A stretch of 64,000 nucleotides of DNA, from the NCBI GenBank assembly GCA_963807355.1, contig CAWEBX010000003.1:1-64000 (forward strand), read 5' to 3'. The DNA is from Nitrobacter sp963807355. Lineage in GTDB: Bacteria > Pseudomonadota > Alphaproteobacteria > Rhizobiales > Xanthobacteraceae. The translations under genes and the position numbers were made by a program. This document shows, piece by piece, positions 28,246-37,233 of this stretch (its first letter is position 1; each line of letters opens with the position of its first letter). Under the pieces are notes generated by a model, which did not search any database, had not been told where the DNA came from, and saw only the letters and a list, made by a program, of their open reading frames with translations.

Positions 28246-29099
28246 GCACAAGCTGGTCAAGCGACAGCCTGAGCCGCTCCGCATCTCCGCGGCTGGCGAC
28301 GTTTACGGGTCGTTTCGGCGGCAAGCCGTTGCTGACGCTGCCGACGTTGACCAACAGCCTGCTCGGCATCGGCGGACTGATCACGCTGCTGTTGCTATGG
28401 TGGCTCGGCACCGATGTCTTGGCTTCATCTGAAGGTTTATCCGGCAGTTCTCGCCGACCACGGCGATCCCCAAGCTCGTAACGATGCTGGCGCAGCCTGA
28501 CCTGTCAGTGCATATTCTCGCCAGTCTGCGCCGGGTGCTGATCGGTCTCGCTTTCGCGTTGGTGATCGGCGTGCCCGTCGGGCTCGCAGTCGGCAGTTAT
28601 AGCCGCCTCAACACCGCGACCTCGCCGGCGTTTCAGTTTCTGCGCATGATCTCACCTCTGTCGTGGATGCCGATTGCGGTGATGATGTTCGGCGTCGGCG
28701 ATCAGCCGATCTATTTCATGCTGGCGTTCGCCGCGGTGTGGCCGATCCTGCTCAACACCGCCGAAGGTGTGCGGCGGCTGCAGCCGAGCTGGCTCAGTCT
28801 CGCCTGCCAGCCTCGCCGCGACGCGCTGGGAAACACTGTGGTACGTGATTCTGCCCGGCGTGCTCGGCCATGTGCTGACCGGATTGCGGCTTGCCGTCGG
28901 CATCGTCTGGATCGTGCTGGTGCCGTGCGAGATGCTCGGGGTCTCGGCCGGGCTCGGCTACTTCATTCTCGATACCCGCGATCGCCTCGCTTATTCGGAG
29001 CTGATGGCCACGGTGCTGATGATCGGCATACTCGGCTTCCTGCTCGATGTCGGAGCGCGGATGCTGTATCAAACTGTCACCCGCAGTCGTGCCGTCTGA
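28242..29099 (+). pseudogene. ABC transporter permease (SsuC/TauC type), two frameshifts
   Basis: Start ATG 28242 overlaps the binding-protein stop. Frame 1 gives the N-terminus and first membrane helix (LLGIGGLITLLLLWWLG). After a one-base loss near 28430, frame 2 gives GFIRQFSPTTAIPKLVTM, SLRRVLIGLAFALVIGVPVG and ISPLSWMPIAVMMFGVGDQP. After a second shift near 28805, frame 3 gives RWETLWYVILPGVLGHVLTG and the EAA-loop region and final helices ending at 29099. As written it cannot be translated whole. It was the membrane channel of the 26.2-29.1 kb ABC system. Confidence 0.75.
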
Positions 29100-29241
29100 G
29101 GGATCGTCTCGCTCTGCTATGGCGTTGACTCATGGTTTCGACCGGCCTTGGCCCTGGTTCCCTCACCCGAGTGGCGCGATCAAGTCACCGCTGGCACTTG
29201 GCTGGTAACGCCGTGCACCTGATCAGGCAGATTGCGAGGGA

Positions 29242-29541
29242 TCAGGATCGACCCAATTTCGCTGGCTTTTCCGAGCGTCTTTCCTGCCGAAGCCGCACCG
29301 GCGGGCGCGGGTCTTTACCGGTGACCGCCATGAACTCCTCAAGAGTGAGATTAAGCTTGTCGCCGTTCGAAAGCTGCATCACCGCGTAGGTCTCGTCCCC
29401 CTGCTGTGGCAAGACCCGCACGCTGACGATCTGGTCCGGGTTGAGGAAGAAGCCGAACCTCAGCTCGATGAGTTCCACCGCGCTGGCTCTCGGCTTCGGA
29501 GCAGGCTTTTTCTCTTCATCGCGCGCGCTCTTCTTGACCAT
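29242..29541 (-). CDS. small conserved hypothetical protein
   Basis: 99 residues from ATG 29541 preceded by GGAGGGCCT. The N-terminus is basic (VKKSARDEEKKPAPKPRAS). It is followed by a compact strand-rich part (VELIELRFGFFLNPDQIVSV, VLPQQGDETYAVMQLSNGDK) and a helix LTLEEFMAVTG, then a basic tail. No transmembrane or signal sequence. I do not recognise the family. It stands alone between the permease remnant and a palindromic repeat. Confidence 0.55.
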   Translation of the reverse strand: MVKKSARDEEKKPAPKPRASAVELIELRFGFFLNPDQIVSVRVLPQQGDETYAVMQLSNGDKLNLTLEEFMAVTGKDPRPPVRLRQERRSEKPAKLGRS

Positions 29542-29562
29542 AGGCCCTCCCTCCACTGCTAT

Positions 29563-29666
29563 AGCGTTTTCGAGCGAAGGGGATACCGGTTCGCGTGAAG
29601 AAAACGCGTCACATCAAAATCATAGAGCTTCGCTTCTGATTCCGTCATAAGCGGAAAAACTCTAGG
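29563..29666. repeat. Bradyrhizobiaceae-type palindromic repeat element
   Basis: The sequence TAGCGTTTTCGAGCGAAGGG, then ACCGGTTCGCGTGAAGAAAA and a closing palindromic arm that ends in CTCTAG, matches from memory a high-copy intergenic repeat of Bradyrhizobium relatives. It lies between two leftward genes. I could not count copies genome-wide. Confidence 0.6.
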
Positions 29667-29672
29667 CTCTTC

Positions 29673-30847
29673 TCAACACAGCGCCGCACAGTCGTTGTCG
29701 CAAGCGGGCTGCCTCGGCAAGCATCGCTCAGGTGGACCGGCCTCGAACGAGCACACCAAGTAGGCGCGGTAAACGACGCTGACGCTTTCGGGAAACAAGA
29801 AATGGCCGATCGTGATCGGATGGTCGTCTCGCAGGAACGGGAACGGATACTCGATCACGCCGTGGAACAAGCAAGGCCAATCTTCGCTCGCCACGCAGGT
29901 GAAAAAGTAACGCTCGCAGCACTTCTCCTCCGCGCCATCCTGATGCTCCGGCAGAAACTCGATCTCATAATTTCGTACGTCCTGACACGGGCGCGTCTCG
30001 AACCAGAGCTCGACGCGTCGCATGCGAACAGGCCGCTGGCCCGGCAGGTACCGGAACATGCTGCGGCTCATGCGCAATGCGAGCGCGCGTGTGCAACCCG
30101 GCTCTTCGACAACCGGCCCAAGACCCTTGAACCGTTGCCACGCGTCCGAAAAGTCCTGTCGCCAGTCGAAGAAGCGTAGTCCGGCGCCCGGCAGCATGCA
30201 GGTTGCCGCTGCCAACTCGCTTCTCTCAGTGACGATCCGCCTTCGCGAGCAGTGTAGCTCAACTGGAAGATCAGGTCGCTGAGCGTGTCGATGTCGAAAG
30301 CGTTCGTCTCGATCGGAAGTTCGATCCGCCACCGACTCACCGCACCCGCGTACTCAAACGGCAGATAGCGCTCGTCTCGGAAATTGAGTTCGAACAATCC
30401 GGTGTCGTTCTGACCCGCGGAGGTTGCGATCGCCTCAGTGGCGCCGTACCGCTTCACAATGCGAGGGTCGTCCGTGATGGCTTCATAGCGCTGCTGCTCA
30501 CAACAACCACATGTACACTGGCCGGGGCAGCACTCTTCGACATCGAGTAACGTAGGTTCGACGCGCGTCGCACTGCTCAGCAGCGTCAGTTTGCAATGAA
30601 CTCCTGTGTACGGACCGGCGACGCAGGGGATCGTCAGACTCACTGCCTTGATCCGACGCAGATAATGCCCGGGATACTCGCGGTCGAGACGCCATTCCGG
30701 AATTTCGATCTCGCAGGCACCGGTCGTCTTGAGCTGAAGGATCGCGAGCGGGAAATCGAGGCGAATAGCTCCGCCGCCTTTCGGAACGCTCACCTGCGGT
30801 GCCGCAAATGACGACGGCGTCTCGGGCGATTGCTCCGTTTGCGGCAT
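29673..30847 (-). pseudogene. stand-alone Tc-toxin TcA C-terminal (TcB-binding) domain protein, one frameshift
   Basis: From ATG 30847 (AAGG 13 bases upstream) the frame reads GGGAIRLDFPLAILQLKTTG, CEIEIPEWRLDREYPGHYLR, RIKAVSLTIPCVAGPYTGVH and SAGQNDTGLFELNFRDERYL, then PFEYAGAVSRWRIELP and LIFQLSYTAREGG. These are hallmarks of the C-terminal domain of insecticidal Tc-complex A subunits. Near 30215-30225 the frame slips and continues LAAATCMLPGAGLRFFDWRQ, DFSDAWQRFKG to a stop at 29673. Total about 390 residues, against over 2000 for full TcA; no pore or shell domains lie upstream. A Cys-rich insert (EECCPGQCTCGCCEQQ) is unusual. No TcB or TcC gene is in the window. Confidence 0.75.
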
Positions 30848-31125
30848 GTGTCCTTCGCCTTATCGATAGCTTTCCGTCTTTTGCTGATACACAGAGGTTC
30901 AATCTGGAGAGAACAATCGAGAGCACGAAACACGGGAACAGACTCTATTGATTTATCAAGCGGTACTAACCAAGCTCGCTATTTAGTATTTAGCCTTTTG
31001 CGAGAGTTCTATCGGTTCAGAGAGAGGCTTGATCTCCCAAGCAGAGCGATAGATCGGCCGATGCCGTATTGTGCGATATCAGGACGATGAGGCGGAGACG
31101 AGCAGCGGTGGATAGGAGCAACCTA

Positions 31126-31411
31126 TGATCGAAGTTCGGCGGGTGGACGACGGCGGCGCGCTTAGCTTCGAAGTCGTGGTGCGCGAAGGAAAGGGCGAAG
31201 ACTCGTCACCGCGTTACAATGTCTGAAGTCAAGAGCCAGCAGCTGACCGCCGGAAAGCACACGCCCGAGCGCTGCATCGAGGCCGCCTTTCGCTTCCTGC
31301 TTGAACGGGAGCCCAAGGAGTTCGATCCTCGCTCGCTTCGATATTTCGGTGGTTTCACACTACTTCCCGGAATTCGAGCACGAACTGCCCCGCTATCTCG
31401 TGCGATTCTGA
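31126..31411 (+). pseudogene. conserved small hypothetical protein, two frameshifts
   Basis: Read with two frame changes the product is about 95 residues: MIEVRRVDDGGALSFEVVVR, then (shift near 31215) LTAGKHTPERCIEAAFRFLL and EREPKE. After a second shift near 31318 it reads SILARFDISVVSHYFPEFEH and ELPRYLVRF, with a stop at 31409-31411. Proteins of this shape are widespread in Bradyrhizobium relatives as unknowns. The single frame from 31219 covers only the middle. Confidence 0.6.
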
Positions 31412-31779
31412 AGTCAATTGCACTCTCTATATTAGCTGCGATGCAGAGGAACGTTCGCGGTTGCGCAGGGTCTTCCGCTGTGCTTGTTTGGACCTCATCA
31501 ACGCTCGCCAAAAGGTGAAACGGCAGCGATGTGGAGATATTGTCCTCAATCCTACTGCTGCCGCGAGAGCATTGGCGGCCATTCGTGTCCATCCGGCCGC
31601 TAACATGGCATGCATGCGCGGAAGCGGATAAAAGCCGCAAAGCGATCAGCCGGTGATGCATTCCGGCGCACGATGGCGGGTCAGAAAACGACAGGGCAGA
31701 AATAAAGGGCCGTCATGGGTTTCGCGAAATGCGCTGCCGAGCCGGCCGGACCCGCGGCTTGCCGTGCTTACAACGTCAC
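31412..31779. other. leader region of the ABC importer, no gene seen
   Basis: About 370 bases upstream of the FecCD permease. I looked for the cobalamin riboswitch landmarks (GCCACTG and the B12 box) and did not find a convincing match. No other regulatory element was recognised. Confidence 0.4.
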
Positions 31780-32805
31780 ATGGTGACCGCAGCCGTCGCC
31801 GGCCGCCAGCGAGCGAGCGTGACGCTCGCGCTGTGCGCGGGTGTCGCGGTGTTGACGCTGATGTCGCTGGGGATAGGCCCTGTGGCGTTGTCGCCGGCAA
31901 CAATTCTCCATGCCTTGTTTGGCGGCGGTAGCGAAGTTCAGCGGATCATTGTGCTGGAGATCCGCTTGCCGCGTACGATCCTCGCGATAGCGATCGGCGC
32001 GATTCTCGGTTTGTCGGGCGCCGCCCTGCAGGGACTCCTGCGCAATCCCCTGGCATCGCCCTCGCTGTTCGGCGCGCCGCAGGCGGCGGCGTTCGGCGCG
32101 GTGCTGGTGATCGCGCTGGGATTGGCCGACATTCATTCCTTCGTATTGCCGATGGCGGCGATCCTGGCTGCGTTTATTTCAGTGTTCGTGCTGCTCGTGA
32201 TCGCGGGGCGCGAGACGAGTTTGCTGATCCTGATCCTCGCCGGGCTGGCGATCTCCGCTCTTGCAGGCGCGGCGACGTCGCTGACGATGAACCTGTCAAG
32301 CAACCCTTTCGCGGCGTTGGAAATTGCATTTTGGCTGCTGGGATCGCTAGAAGACCGCAGCTTTCGGCATGTGGCGCTGGCGCTGCCGTTCATCGTCGCG
32401 GGAGCGGCCACCCTGATGAGCCAGCGTCATGCGTTTCGCACGCTCAGTCTCGGTGAAGAAGCCGCCTTCAGCCTGGGGGTCAACGTCGGGCGGCTTCGGT
32501 TGTGGACGATCCTCGGGGTTGCCCTTGGCGTTGGTGGTGCGGTCGCGGTGGCCGGCGCCATCGGCTTCATTGGGCTGGTCGCCCCGCATCTGATGCGCCC
32601 TCTGATCGGCTACGATCCGGCACGGCTGCTGGTACCGAGCGCACTGACCGGCGCGGCGCTACTGCTCGCGGCCGATATCTCGGTGCGCGTCATTCCCTCG
32701 ACCTCGGACATCAAGGTTGGCGTCCTGACCGCGCTGATCGGAGTGCCGTTCTTCCTCTACCTGATCGTGCGCGAGCGGCGGGCGCTGGGTGGAGGAGTGG
32801 CATGA
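31780..32805 (+). CDS. FecCD/BtuC-family ABC transporter permease
   Basis: 341 residues from ATG 31780 (a GTG follows at once). About ten membrane helices with family motifs: LRLPRTILAIAIGAILGLSG, AALQGLLRNPLASPSLFG, LVAPHLMRPLIGYDPARLLV and a C-terminal GVLTALIGVPFFLYLI. Such permeases import cobalamin, haem or ferric siderophores with the ATPase and binding protein that follow. The stop overlaps the ATPase start (ATGA). The TonB receptor usually found nearby is absent from this window. Confidence 0.9.
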   Translation: MVTAAVAGRQRASVTLALCAGVAVLTLMSLGIGPVALSPATILHALFGGGSEVQRIIVLEIRLPRTILAIAIGAILGLSGAALQGLLRNPLASPSLFGAPQAAAFGAVLVIALGLADIHSFVLPMAAILAAFISVFVLLVIAGRETSLLILILAGLAISALAGAATSLTMNLSSNPFAALEIAFWLLGSLEDRSFRHVALALPFIVAGAATLMSQRHAFRTLSLGEEAAFSLGVNVGRLRLWTILGVALGVGGAVAVAGAIGFIGLVAPHLMRPLIGYDPARLLVPSALTGAALLLAADISVRVIPSTSDIKVGVLTALIGVPFFLYLIVRERRALGGGVA

Positions 32806-33584
32806 GCGAGACGGCTGTTCTCGTCGCATCGTCGCTGTCGGCGAGCCTCGGAAAGAGAGTCGTCCTGAGCGACATTTCGCTGGCACTCCCCGGTCGGCAC
32901 CTTGTCGCGCTGGTCGGGCCGAATGGCGCAGGCAAGACCACATTGCTGCGGGTGCTGGCGGGACTGCTGCCCTCGAAAGGCAGGATCGAAGTTTGCGGCG
33001 ACGCGCTATCATCTCTAAGCCTTCAGGAACGCGCGCGCCGTTTTTCCTATCTGCCGCAGGGTCACCAGATACATTGGCCGCTGCCGACAAAGGATGTCGT
33101 GGCGCTTGGACGATACCCGCACGGTGCGATCGATCCCGGAAGGCTGACCGACCACGATGCCGCGGCCGTGATGCGGGCGATGCAGATGGCTGACGTGATA
33201 GATTTGAGCGATCGTCGCGTGACGGAATTGTCGGGCGGCGAGCGTTGCCGGGTCGCGCTGGCGCGGGTGCTGGCGGTGGAAGCGCCAGTGCTTTTGGCCG
33301 ATGAACCGACTGCATCGCTCGATCCACGCTATCAGATCGAGATCCTGATCAAACTGCGGGCAACGGCCGACAGCGGAACGCTGGTTGTCGTGGTGACGCA
33401 TGATCTCGGGCTCGCCGCGCGTTTCGCCGATATTATTCTGGTGATGTCCGAAGGGCGTCTGGTGTCGCAGGGACCACCTGCCGACGCGCTTTCGGAGGCC
33501 ATCATGTCCGAGGTCTTTCGTATCAAAACCTATCGTGCCGACCATGAACGCGAAATCGTCCTCGTGCCGTGGGCGGAAGTTTGA
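32802..33584 (+). CDS. FecE/BtuD-type ABC transporter ATP-binding protein
   Basis: 260 residues; ATG 32802 overlaps the permease stop. Walker A LVGPNGAGKTTLLRVLAGLL, Q-loop RFSYLPQGHQIHWPLPTKDV, signature ELSGGERCRVALARVLA, Walker B VLLADEPTASLD and switch VVTHDLGLAARFAD are all present. The loop ALGRYPHG is typical of the iron/B12 branch. It couples ATP hydrolysis to uptake through the adjacent permease. Intact. Confidence 0.92.
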   Translation: MSETAVLVASSLSASLGKRVVLSDISLALPGRHLVALVGPNGAGKTTLLRVLAGLLPSKGRIEVCGDALSSLSLQERARRFSYLPQGHQIHWPLPTKDVVALGRYPHGAIDPGRLTDHDAAAVMRAMQMADVIDLSDRRVTELSGGERCRVALARVLAVEAPVLLADEPTASLDPRYQIEILIKLRATADSGTLVVVVTHDLGLAARFADIILVMSEGRLVSQGPPADALSEAIMSEVFRIKTYRADHEREIVLVPWAEV

Positions 33585-33589
33585 TCGCG

Positions 33590-34489
33590 ATGTTGCGACG
33601 TACGAGGTTGCATCGCTTTCGTAAGGCGATCCGGGCCGGTATCGCCGCACGGAGAAACGGTGATCTTGTCGCCGTCGCCCTGGCCTTGACCGTCGGCATC
33701 GTCACGCCCGCGCACGCCGCGGGTCTGCCGCGTATTGCGTCGATTAATCTGTGCACCGATCAGCTTCTGATGACGCTCGCCGACCCGGTACAGATCGTCG
33801 GCCTTAGCCCTTATTCGCGCGATGCCGCGCGCTCCTACGCCGCGGACGAGGCGAAGAATTATCGGCGGCTCTCCGGCGAGGCGGAGGACGTGCTGATGCT
33901 CAGACCCGACGTCGTTGTTGCCACCCAGTACACCAAGCGCGCGACACGGGAGCTGCTGAAGCAGCAAGGGATGCGCGTGGTCGAGTTCGATGTCGCAACA
34001 TCGATCGATGACGTGAAGGAACAGATTCGTCGGATGGGCGATCTTGTCCGGCATCCGGATCACGCGCAGATCCAGATCGCGCGGCTCGACGCCGCGGTGG
34101 CCCGCGCAAAGGAGGCGGCGGCGCGCAGGCCCTATCGGGTGCTGGCGCTGTCGCGACGCGGCTGGGTGTCGGGCGATAACAGCCTCACGAGTGCACTGCT
34201 CTCGGTCACCGGGCTGTCGAACGCGGCATCCGGTCTTGGCATTACGCACGGCGGGTTTGCCAAGCTTGAAGCCATTGTCGCCGCTCGGCCGGATTTTATC
34301 TTGATATCGGACGGCAGCGATGTCGCCGAAGACGAAGGCAGCGCGCTTCTGCTGCACCCGGCGCTGGAAAAGATGTATCCGCCATCGCGGCGCATCGTGA
34401 TTCCTGAAGATCTCACGGTGTGCGGCGGGCCGATGCTTGCCGACGCGCTGGACCGGTTGGTCGCGGAGCTGAAACGAATCGGAGACTAG
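33590..34489 (+). CDS. periplasmic cobalamin/iron-type substrate-binding protein (BtuF-like)
   Basis: 299 residues from ATG 33590 (GTG 33569 would overlap the ATPase gene). Signal peptide region LVAVALALTVGIVTPAHA. Mature domain: PRIASINLCTDQLLMTLADP, VQIVGLSPYSRDA, EDVLMLRPDVVVATQYTKRA, and VLALSRRGWVSGDNSLTSAL, a class III binding fold with a rigid helix between lobes. The SINLCTDQLL motif is common in cobalamin-linked binding proteins, so vitamin B12 is my first guess; siderophores remain possible. Third gene of the importer operon. Confidence 0.82.
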   Translation: MLRRTRLHRFRKAIRAGIAARRNGDLVAVALALTVGIVTPAHAAGLPRIASINLCTDQLLMTLADPVQIVGLSPYSRDAARSYAADEAKNYRRLSGEAEDVLMLRPDVVVATQYTKRATRELLKQQGMRVVEFDVATSIDDVKEQIRRMGDLVRHPDHAQIQIARLDAAVARAKEAAARRPYRVLALSRRGWVSGDNSLTSALLSVTGLSNAASGLGITHGGFAKLEAIVAARPDFILISDGSDVAEDEGSALLLHPALEKMYPPSRRIVIPEDLTVCGGPMLADALDRLVAELKRIGD

Positions 34490-34502
34490 GCTCAGGACTC
34501 AT
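34485..34502. repeat. 18-bp sequence shared with the IS5-family remnant at 46102
   Basis: ACTAGGCTCAGGACTCAT occurs here and at 46102-46119, where it borders an IS5-like transposase remnant. It probably marks the terminus of the same insertion sequence, left after excision or decay. Confidence 0.5.
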
Positions 34503-34609
34503 AGATGCCGTCCGGTATCGCGCCGGGTTACAACGCTTACCGCGGAAGGCGCGGCCATACGCCCTTGCCGGAGCGGCGTGATCCCTCGACCGCGCCGCTC
34601 CGGTAGCCG

Positions 34610-35779
34610 TCAGAAGAGAATGCCGGTCTCCACCAACGCTCGGACCTGATCGCGTTGGTTGAGATCGCGGCCGAAGCCGTAGCCGGCTTCGAGATGGCCA
34701 ACTCGGACATAGGACAACTCTCCACGCACGAAGAATAAGCCCTTCTCGTAAGTCGGAGTGATGGTAAGCGACCAGGCGTCGCTCTTTGCCCCATAGAGCA
34801 AATTTGTCGGCGTGCAGTTAGGGTCGGCGCCACACGTTCCGCCAGTCGCCTTTATATATTCGGCGCGGGCGCCGACTGACCACTCCTTGTCCAGCGCGTA
34901 TTTGGCGAGGAGGGCACCTCCAAAGGTGCCGGCCGCGCGATCAATTCCGAGTTGGTCATCACGCCCAACGTGGTTGTATTGCAAGTATGGCGTGAGTGTT
35001 AGCGGGCCGCTGGTGTATGTATAGATCAGGTTGAAGATGCTGCTATTGTTCTGCAATAGCGGCGTTGCGGTTGAGGATTTGTCGTTTGGCGACAGGCTGC
35101 CCGCACCCACGAAGGCGATCGAATGCGACGAATCGATCGCATAGGTCAGCGCGCCCGAAAGCCAGTTCAATTTGCCTGAGAAAAAGCCATCGTTCAGCGA
35201 CACCGACGCGCTGAGCGGGCCGTGCCCATAATTGATCTGAACGCCGCGGTTGACTGCGTTCTCCTGATTCCAAAGCAGCCCGCGCGCGATGTTGATGTTC
35301 TGGAAGGTGAAGGTCAACTCGGCCCCCACCAAAGTTGGCAGGTGGCCTGCTACAACTGACAGCTCAGGATTGATCACCGCCTTGGCATAAGCAACAGAAA
35401 CTGGACCGTATAGCTGGCCTGTCGCCTTTGTCGCTTGCAGATAGGAGGAGCCGAGGACTGGCACAGAATACGCGCCCCCCTGAACGTAGAGCTGCAACGG
35501 CCCCTTGGTGGTTTGAAGCTCGATCTGAGCGCTGGTCACATCAACGAAACTGCCCTCATTGCCGGTACCCCCGGCGTGGGTTGGATGAGTTTGGAGTGCG
35601 CCGATTCCGATCAGTTGGCCGCCGATGAAAACCGAACCAAGCGGACCCGCATCTATCGAGAAGGGGTCGGAATTTGGCACAAGCGGGCCAGAAAAGCTGG
35701 GCGCGGAAAGAGGCTCGGCGTGCGCGGCTCCTACATCGAAGAGCGCGCTGCACCCGCCGAGCGTGAGGGCAAAGCGCAA
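34610..35779 (-). CDS. BBP2/OmpL-type outer-membrane beta-barrel porin
   Basis: The frame gives 389 residues. It covers the C-terminal half of a signal peptide (LTLGGCSALFDVGAAHAEP) and a long strand-rich barrel (VSVAYAKAVINPELSVVAGH, FTFQNINIARGLLWNQENAV, NRGVQINYGHGPLSASVSLN, YLQYNHVGRDDQLGIDRAAG) ending in the barrel-closing ETGILF. This is the putative beta-barrel porin-2 family. The start is problematic. The frame opens only at TTG 35779, while an ATG at 35858 with a good AAGGAGG site lies in another frame. Its reading joins to HFRRPGAPRVVELDLGVLRF after a one-base shift. The gene may therefore be frameshifted at its very start. Confidence 0.8.
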   Translation of the reverse strand: MRFALTLGGCSALFDVGAAHAEPLSAPSFSGPLVPNSDPFSIDAGPLGSVFIGGQLIGIGALQTHPTHAGGTGNEGSFVDVTSAQIELQTTKGPLQLYVQGGAYSVPVLGSSYLQATKATGQLYGPVSVAYAKAVINPELSVVAGHLPTLVGAELTFTFQNINIARGLLWNQENAVNRGVQINYGHGPLSASVSLNDGFFSGKLNWLSGALTYAIDSSHSIAFVGAGSLSPNDKSSTATPLLQNNSSIFNLIYTYTSGPLTLTPYLQYNHVGRDDQLGIDRAAGTFGGALLAKYALDKEWSVGARAEYIKATGGTCGADPNCTPTNLLYGAKSDAWSLTITPTYEKGLFFVRGELSYVRVGHLEAGYGFGRDLNQRDQVRALVETGILF

Positions 35780-35879
35780 GACCCCGAGATCGAGTTCGAC
35801 GACGCGCGGTGCGCCCGGACGTCTGAAGTGTTTGCGAATATAGCGACTGTGATGTCATCGGTGCATTCCCCTCCTTGGA

Positions 35880-36890
35880 AGGGTCAATGCGCGCGAGATC
35901 TAAGAGTGGTCGCGGAAAAACGACGCCTTATCTTTCGGCAGCACGTAAGGCGCCGCGGCCGTTTCGCGTGTATTCGGTTGTCCTCTTGAGCGTTGGACAT
36001 GATCCTCACCAAACTAAGAAAGTGACGAAGGGGCGGGTTATCGTTTCCTGGGACCAGATCCCGTAGAGCGATCACCAGGGGACAGCTCTTGAACGTGTCC
36101 CGCGCCAAATAAGCAAAACATGTGCCAGCCGCTCGGCACTCGCTATTGCTGCGGTCTGCTTCGCACTTGGCCCTTGGCAGCACCTAAAACGGGCTGCCAA
36201 GGCGGAAATGCCCGTTCATGCTCGCTTAGCCCCTCATGTCAGCGATTTCCGTCGATTGAATCCGAGGGAAGGAGTAAGGCCGAAGCTATTGACGATGAGC
36301 ACTGCATAAAATTTCATCGATCGGCGTAAGAACGCCATAGGCCGACCCCAGACGGCCTCATTGGAGATCTGAAGATGCAGGACTTTATCGGAGAACGGCG
36401 CCTCGCCTGGGTGAGCGGGCGAACTGGGACGCGTGATGTTGGCAAGCCGCTCTAACGAGATATCCAGAAAATATTACACCGAAACCAAATTTGGCGGCGG
36501 CGCAATTCGCTGCCCGCGCGGCGGTTTTCGCGCGCCTATCTTTCCTGCTCCGGATTGGCCCGCCGACACCGGATGCTGAGCTCCGGTTATCCTTCCGTCG
36601 CTTGTGCACCCGTTAGGTGCATGCACAGCGTTAAATTTGGGCAGTGATCTGCGCGGATTCCGGGCAAGGCCTGCTGTGGCCATCTAATTCAAGATGAGCC
36701 GAGCCATCCTACTCGCCGGGAGTTATGCGCGATGCAATCGGAAAAATTGAATGGAACAAAGCGGGCGGAAGCTATTCTGCTACTCTCTTAAGCACTTATG
36801 TCGGCGTCAGCTTGGTTATCCGGCCGCTTACCCGGTGCTTACTCAGTCCAAAGCTGGAATTGAGTCAATGCAGATCAGCATTTGATTTAA
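35880..36890. other. about 1 kb without a supported gene, upstream of tRNA-Arg
   Basis: Short frames on both strands show no family motifs. A 26-codon frame at 36375 (MQDFIGERRLAWVSGR...) is the only one with a plausible peptide, but nothing supports it. The stretch may contain porin promoter elements and degraded mobile DNA. Confidence 0.4.
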
Positions 36891-36891
36891 T

Positions 36892-36968
36892 TGGCGCACC
36901 CGACACGATTCGAACGTGTGACCTTTGCCTTCGGAGGGCAACGCTCTATCCAGCTGAGCTACGGGTGC
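36892..36968 (-). tRNA. tRNA-Arg (anticodon CCG)
   Basis: 77 bases including CCA. On the minus strand: acceptor GCACCCG pairs with CGGGTGC; D arm GCTCAGCTGGATAGAGC; anticodon arm TTGCC-CTCCGAA-GGCAA with CCG at 34-36; T arm ACACG-TTCGAAT-CGTGT; then G-CCA. All arms pair. Part of it is duplicated at 49008, and its 3' half recurs inverted at 37067, so it is a likely integration target. Confidence 0.95.
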
Positions 36969-37008
36969 GAGGCATTCCATTTAGCCGATTGACGTGACGC
37001 CGGCAACG
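36929..37008. repeat. 80-bp direct repeat, left copy (tRNA-Arg 5' half plus flank)
   Basis: The sequence from the anticodon arm through the 5' end of tRNA-Arg and 40 bases of upstream flank (CATTCCATTTAGCCGATTGA...) is repeated at 49008-49087 with one mismatch (position 36936 versus 49015). The copies have the same orientation and are 12,079 bases apart. Confidence 0.9.
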
Positions 37009-37066
37009 TCCGGCATGGCCGGTTTTGAGCTTAAAACGCTCAGTTGGAGGGTGCGTAACCCTCCCC

Positions 37067-37104
37067 AGGCAAAGGTCACACGTTCGAATCGTGTCGGGTG
37101 CGCC
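37067..37104 (+). repeat. inverted copy of the tRNA-Arg 3' half
   Basis: AGGCAAAGGTCACACGTTCG and on to CGGGTGCGCC repeats the last 38 bases of tRNA-Arg (without CCA) on the opposite strand. A CCCTCC just before it also matches the anticodon loop. No matching acceptor 5' strand lies upstream, so this is not a complete tRNA. Confidence 0.8.
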
Positions 37105-37233
37105 CAGGAAAGCCTGTGCCGGACGTGCCGGGACTGTGGCGGCTCCGATTGTCGTGCCGACCAAGTATGCCTCGGAAGCGAATCCCCTGAACGTTGCCCG
37201 GCTGCTAGTAGGTCAAAGAGCCGTAGCCCATTG

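Noticed and set aside
31412..31779. Possible cobalamin riboswitch before the BtuCDF-like importer
   Set aside because: The conserved B12-box and other core motifs were not found.
37025..37104. A second tRNA gene on the plus strand
   Set aside because: Only the 3' half matches tRNA-Arg; no 5' acceptor strand or proper anticodon stem can be formed.
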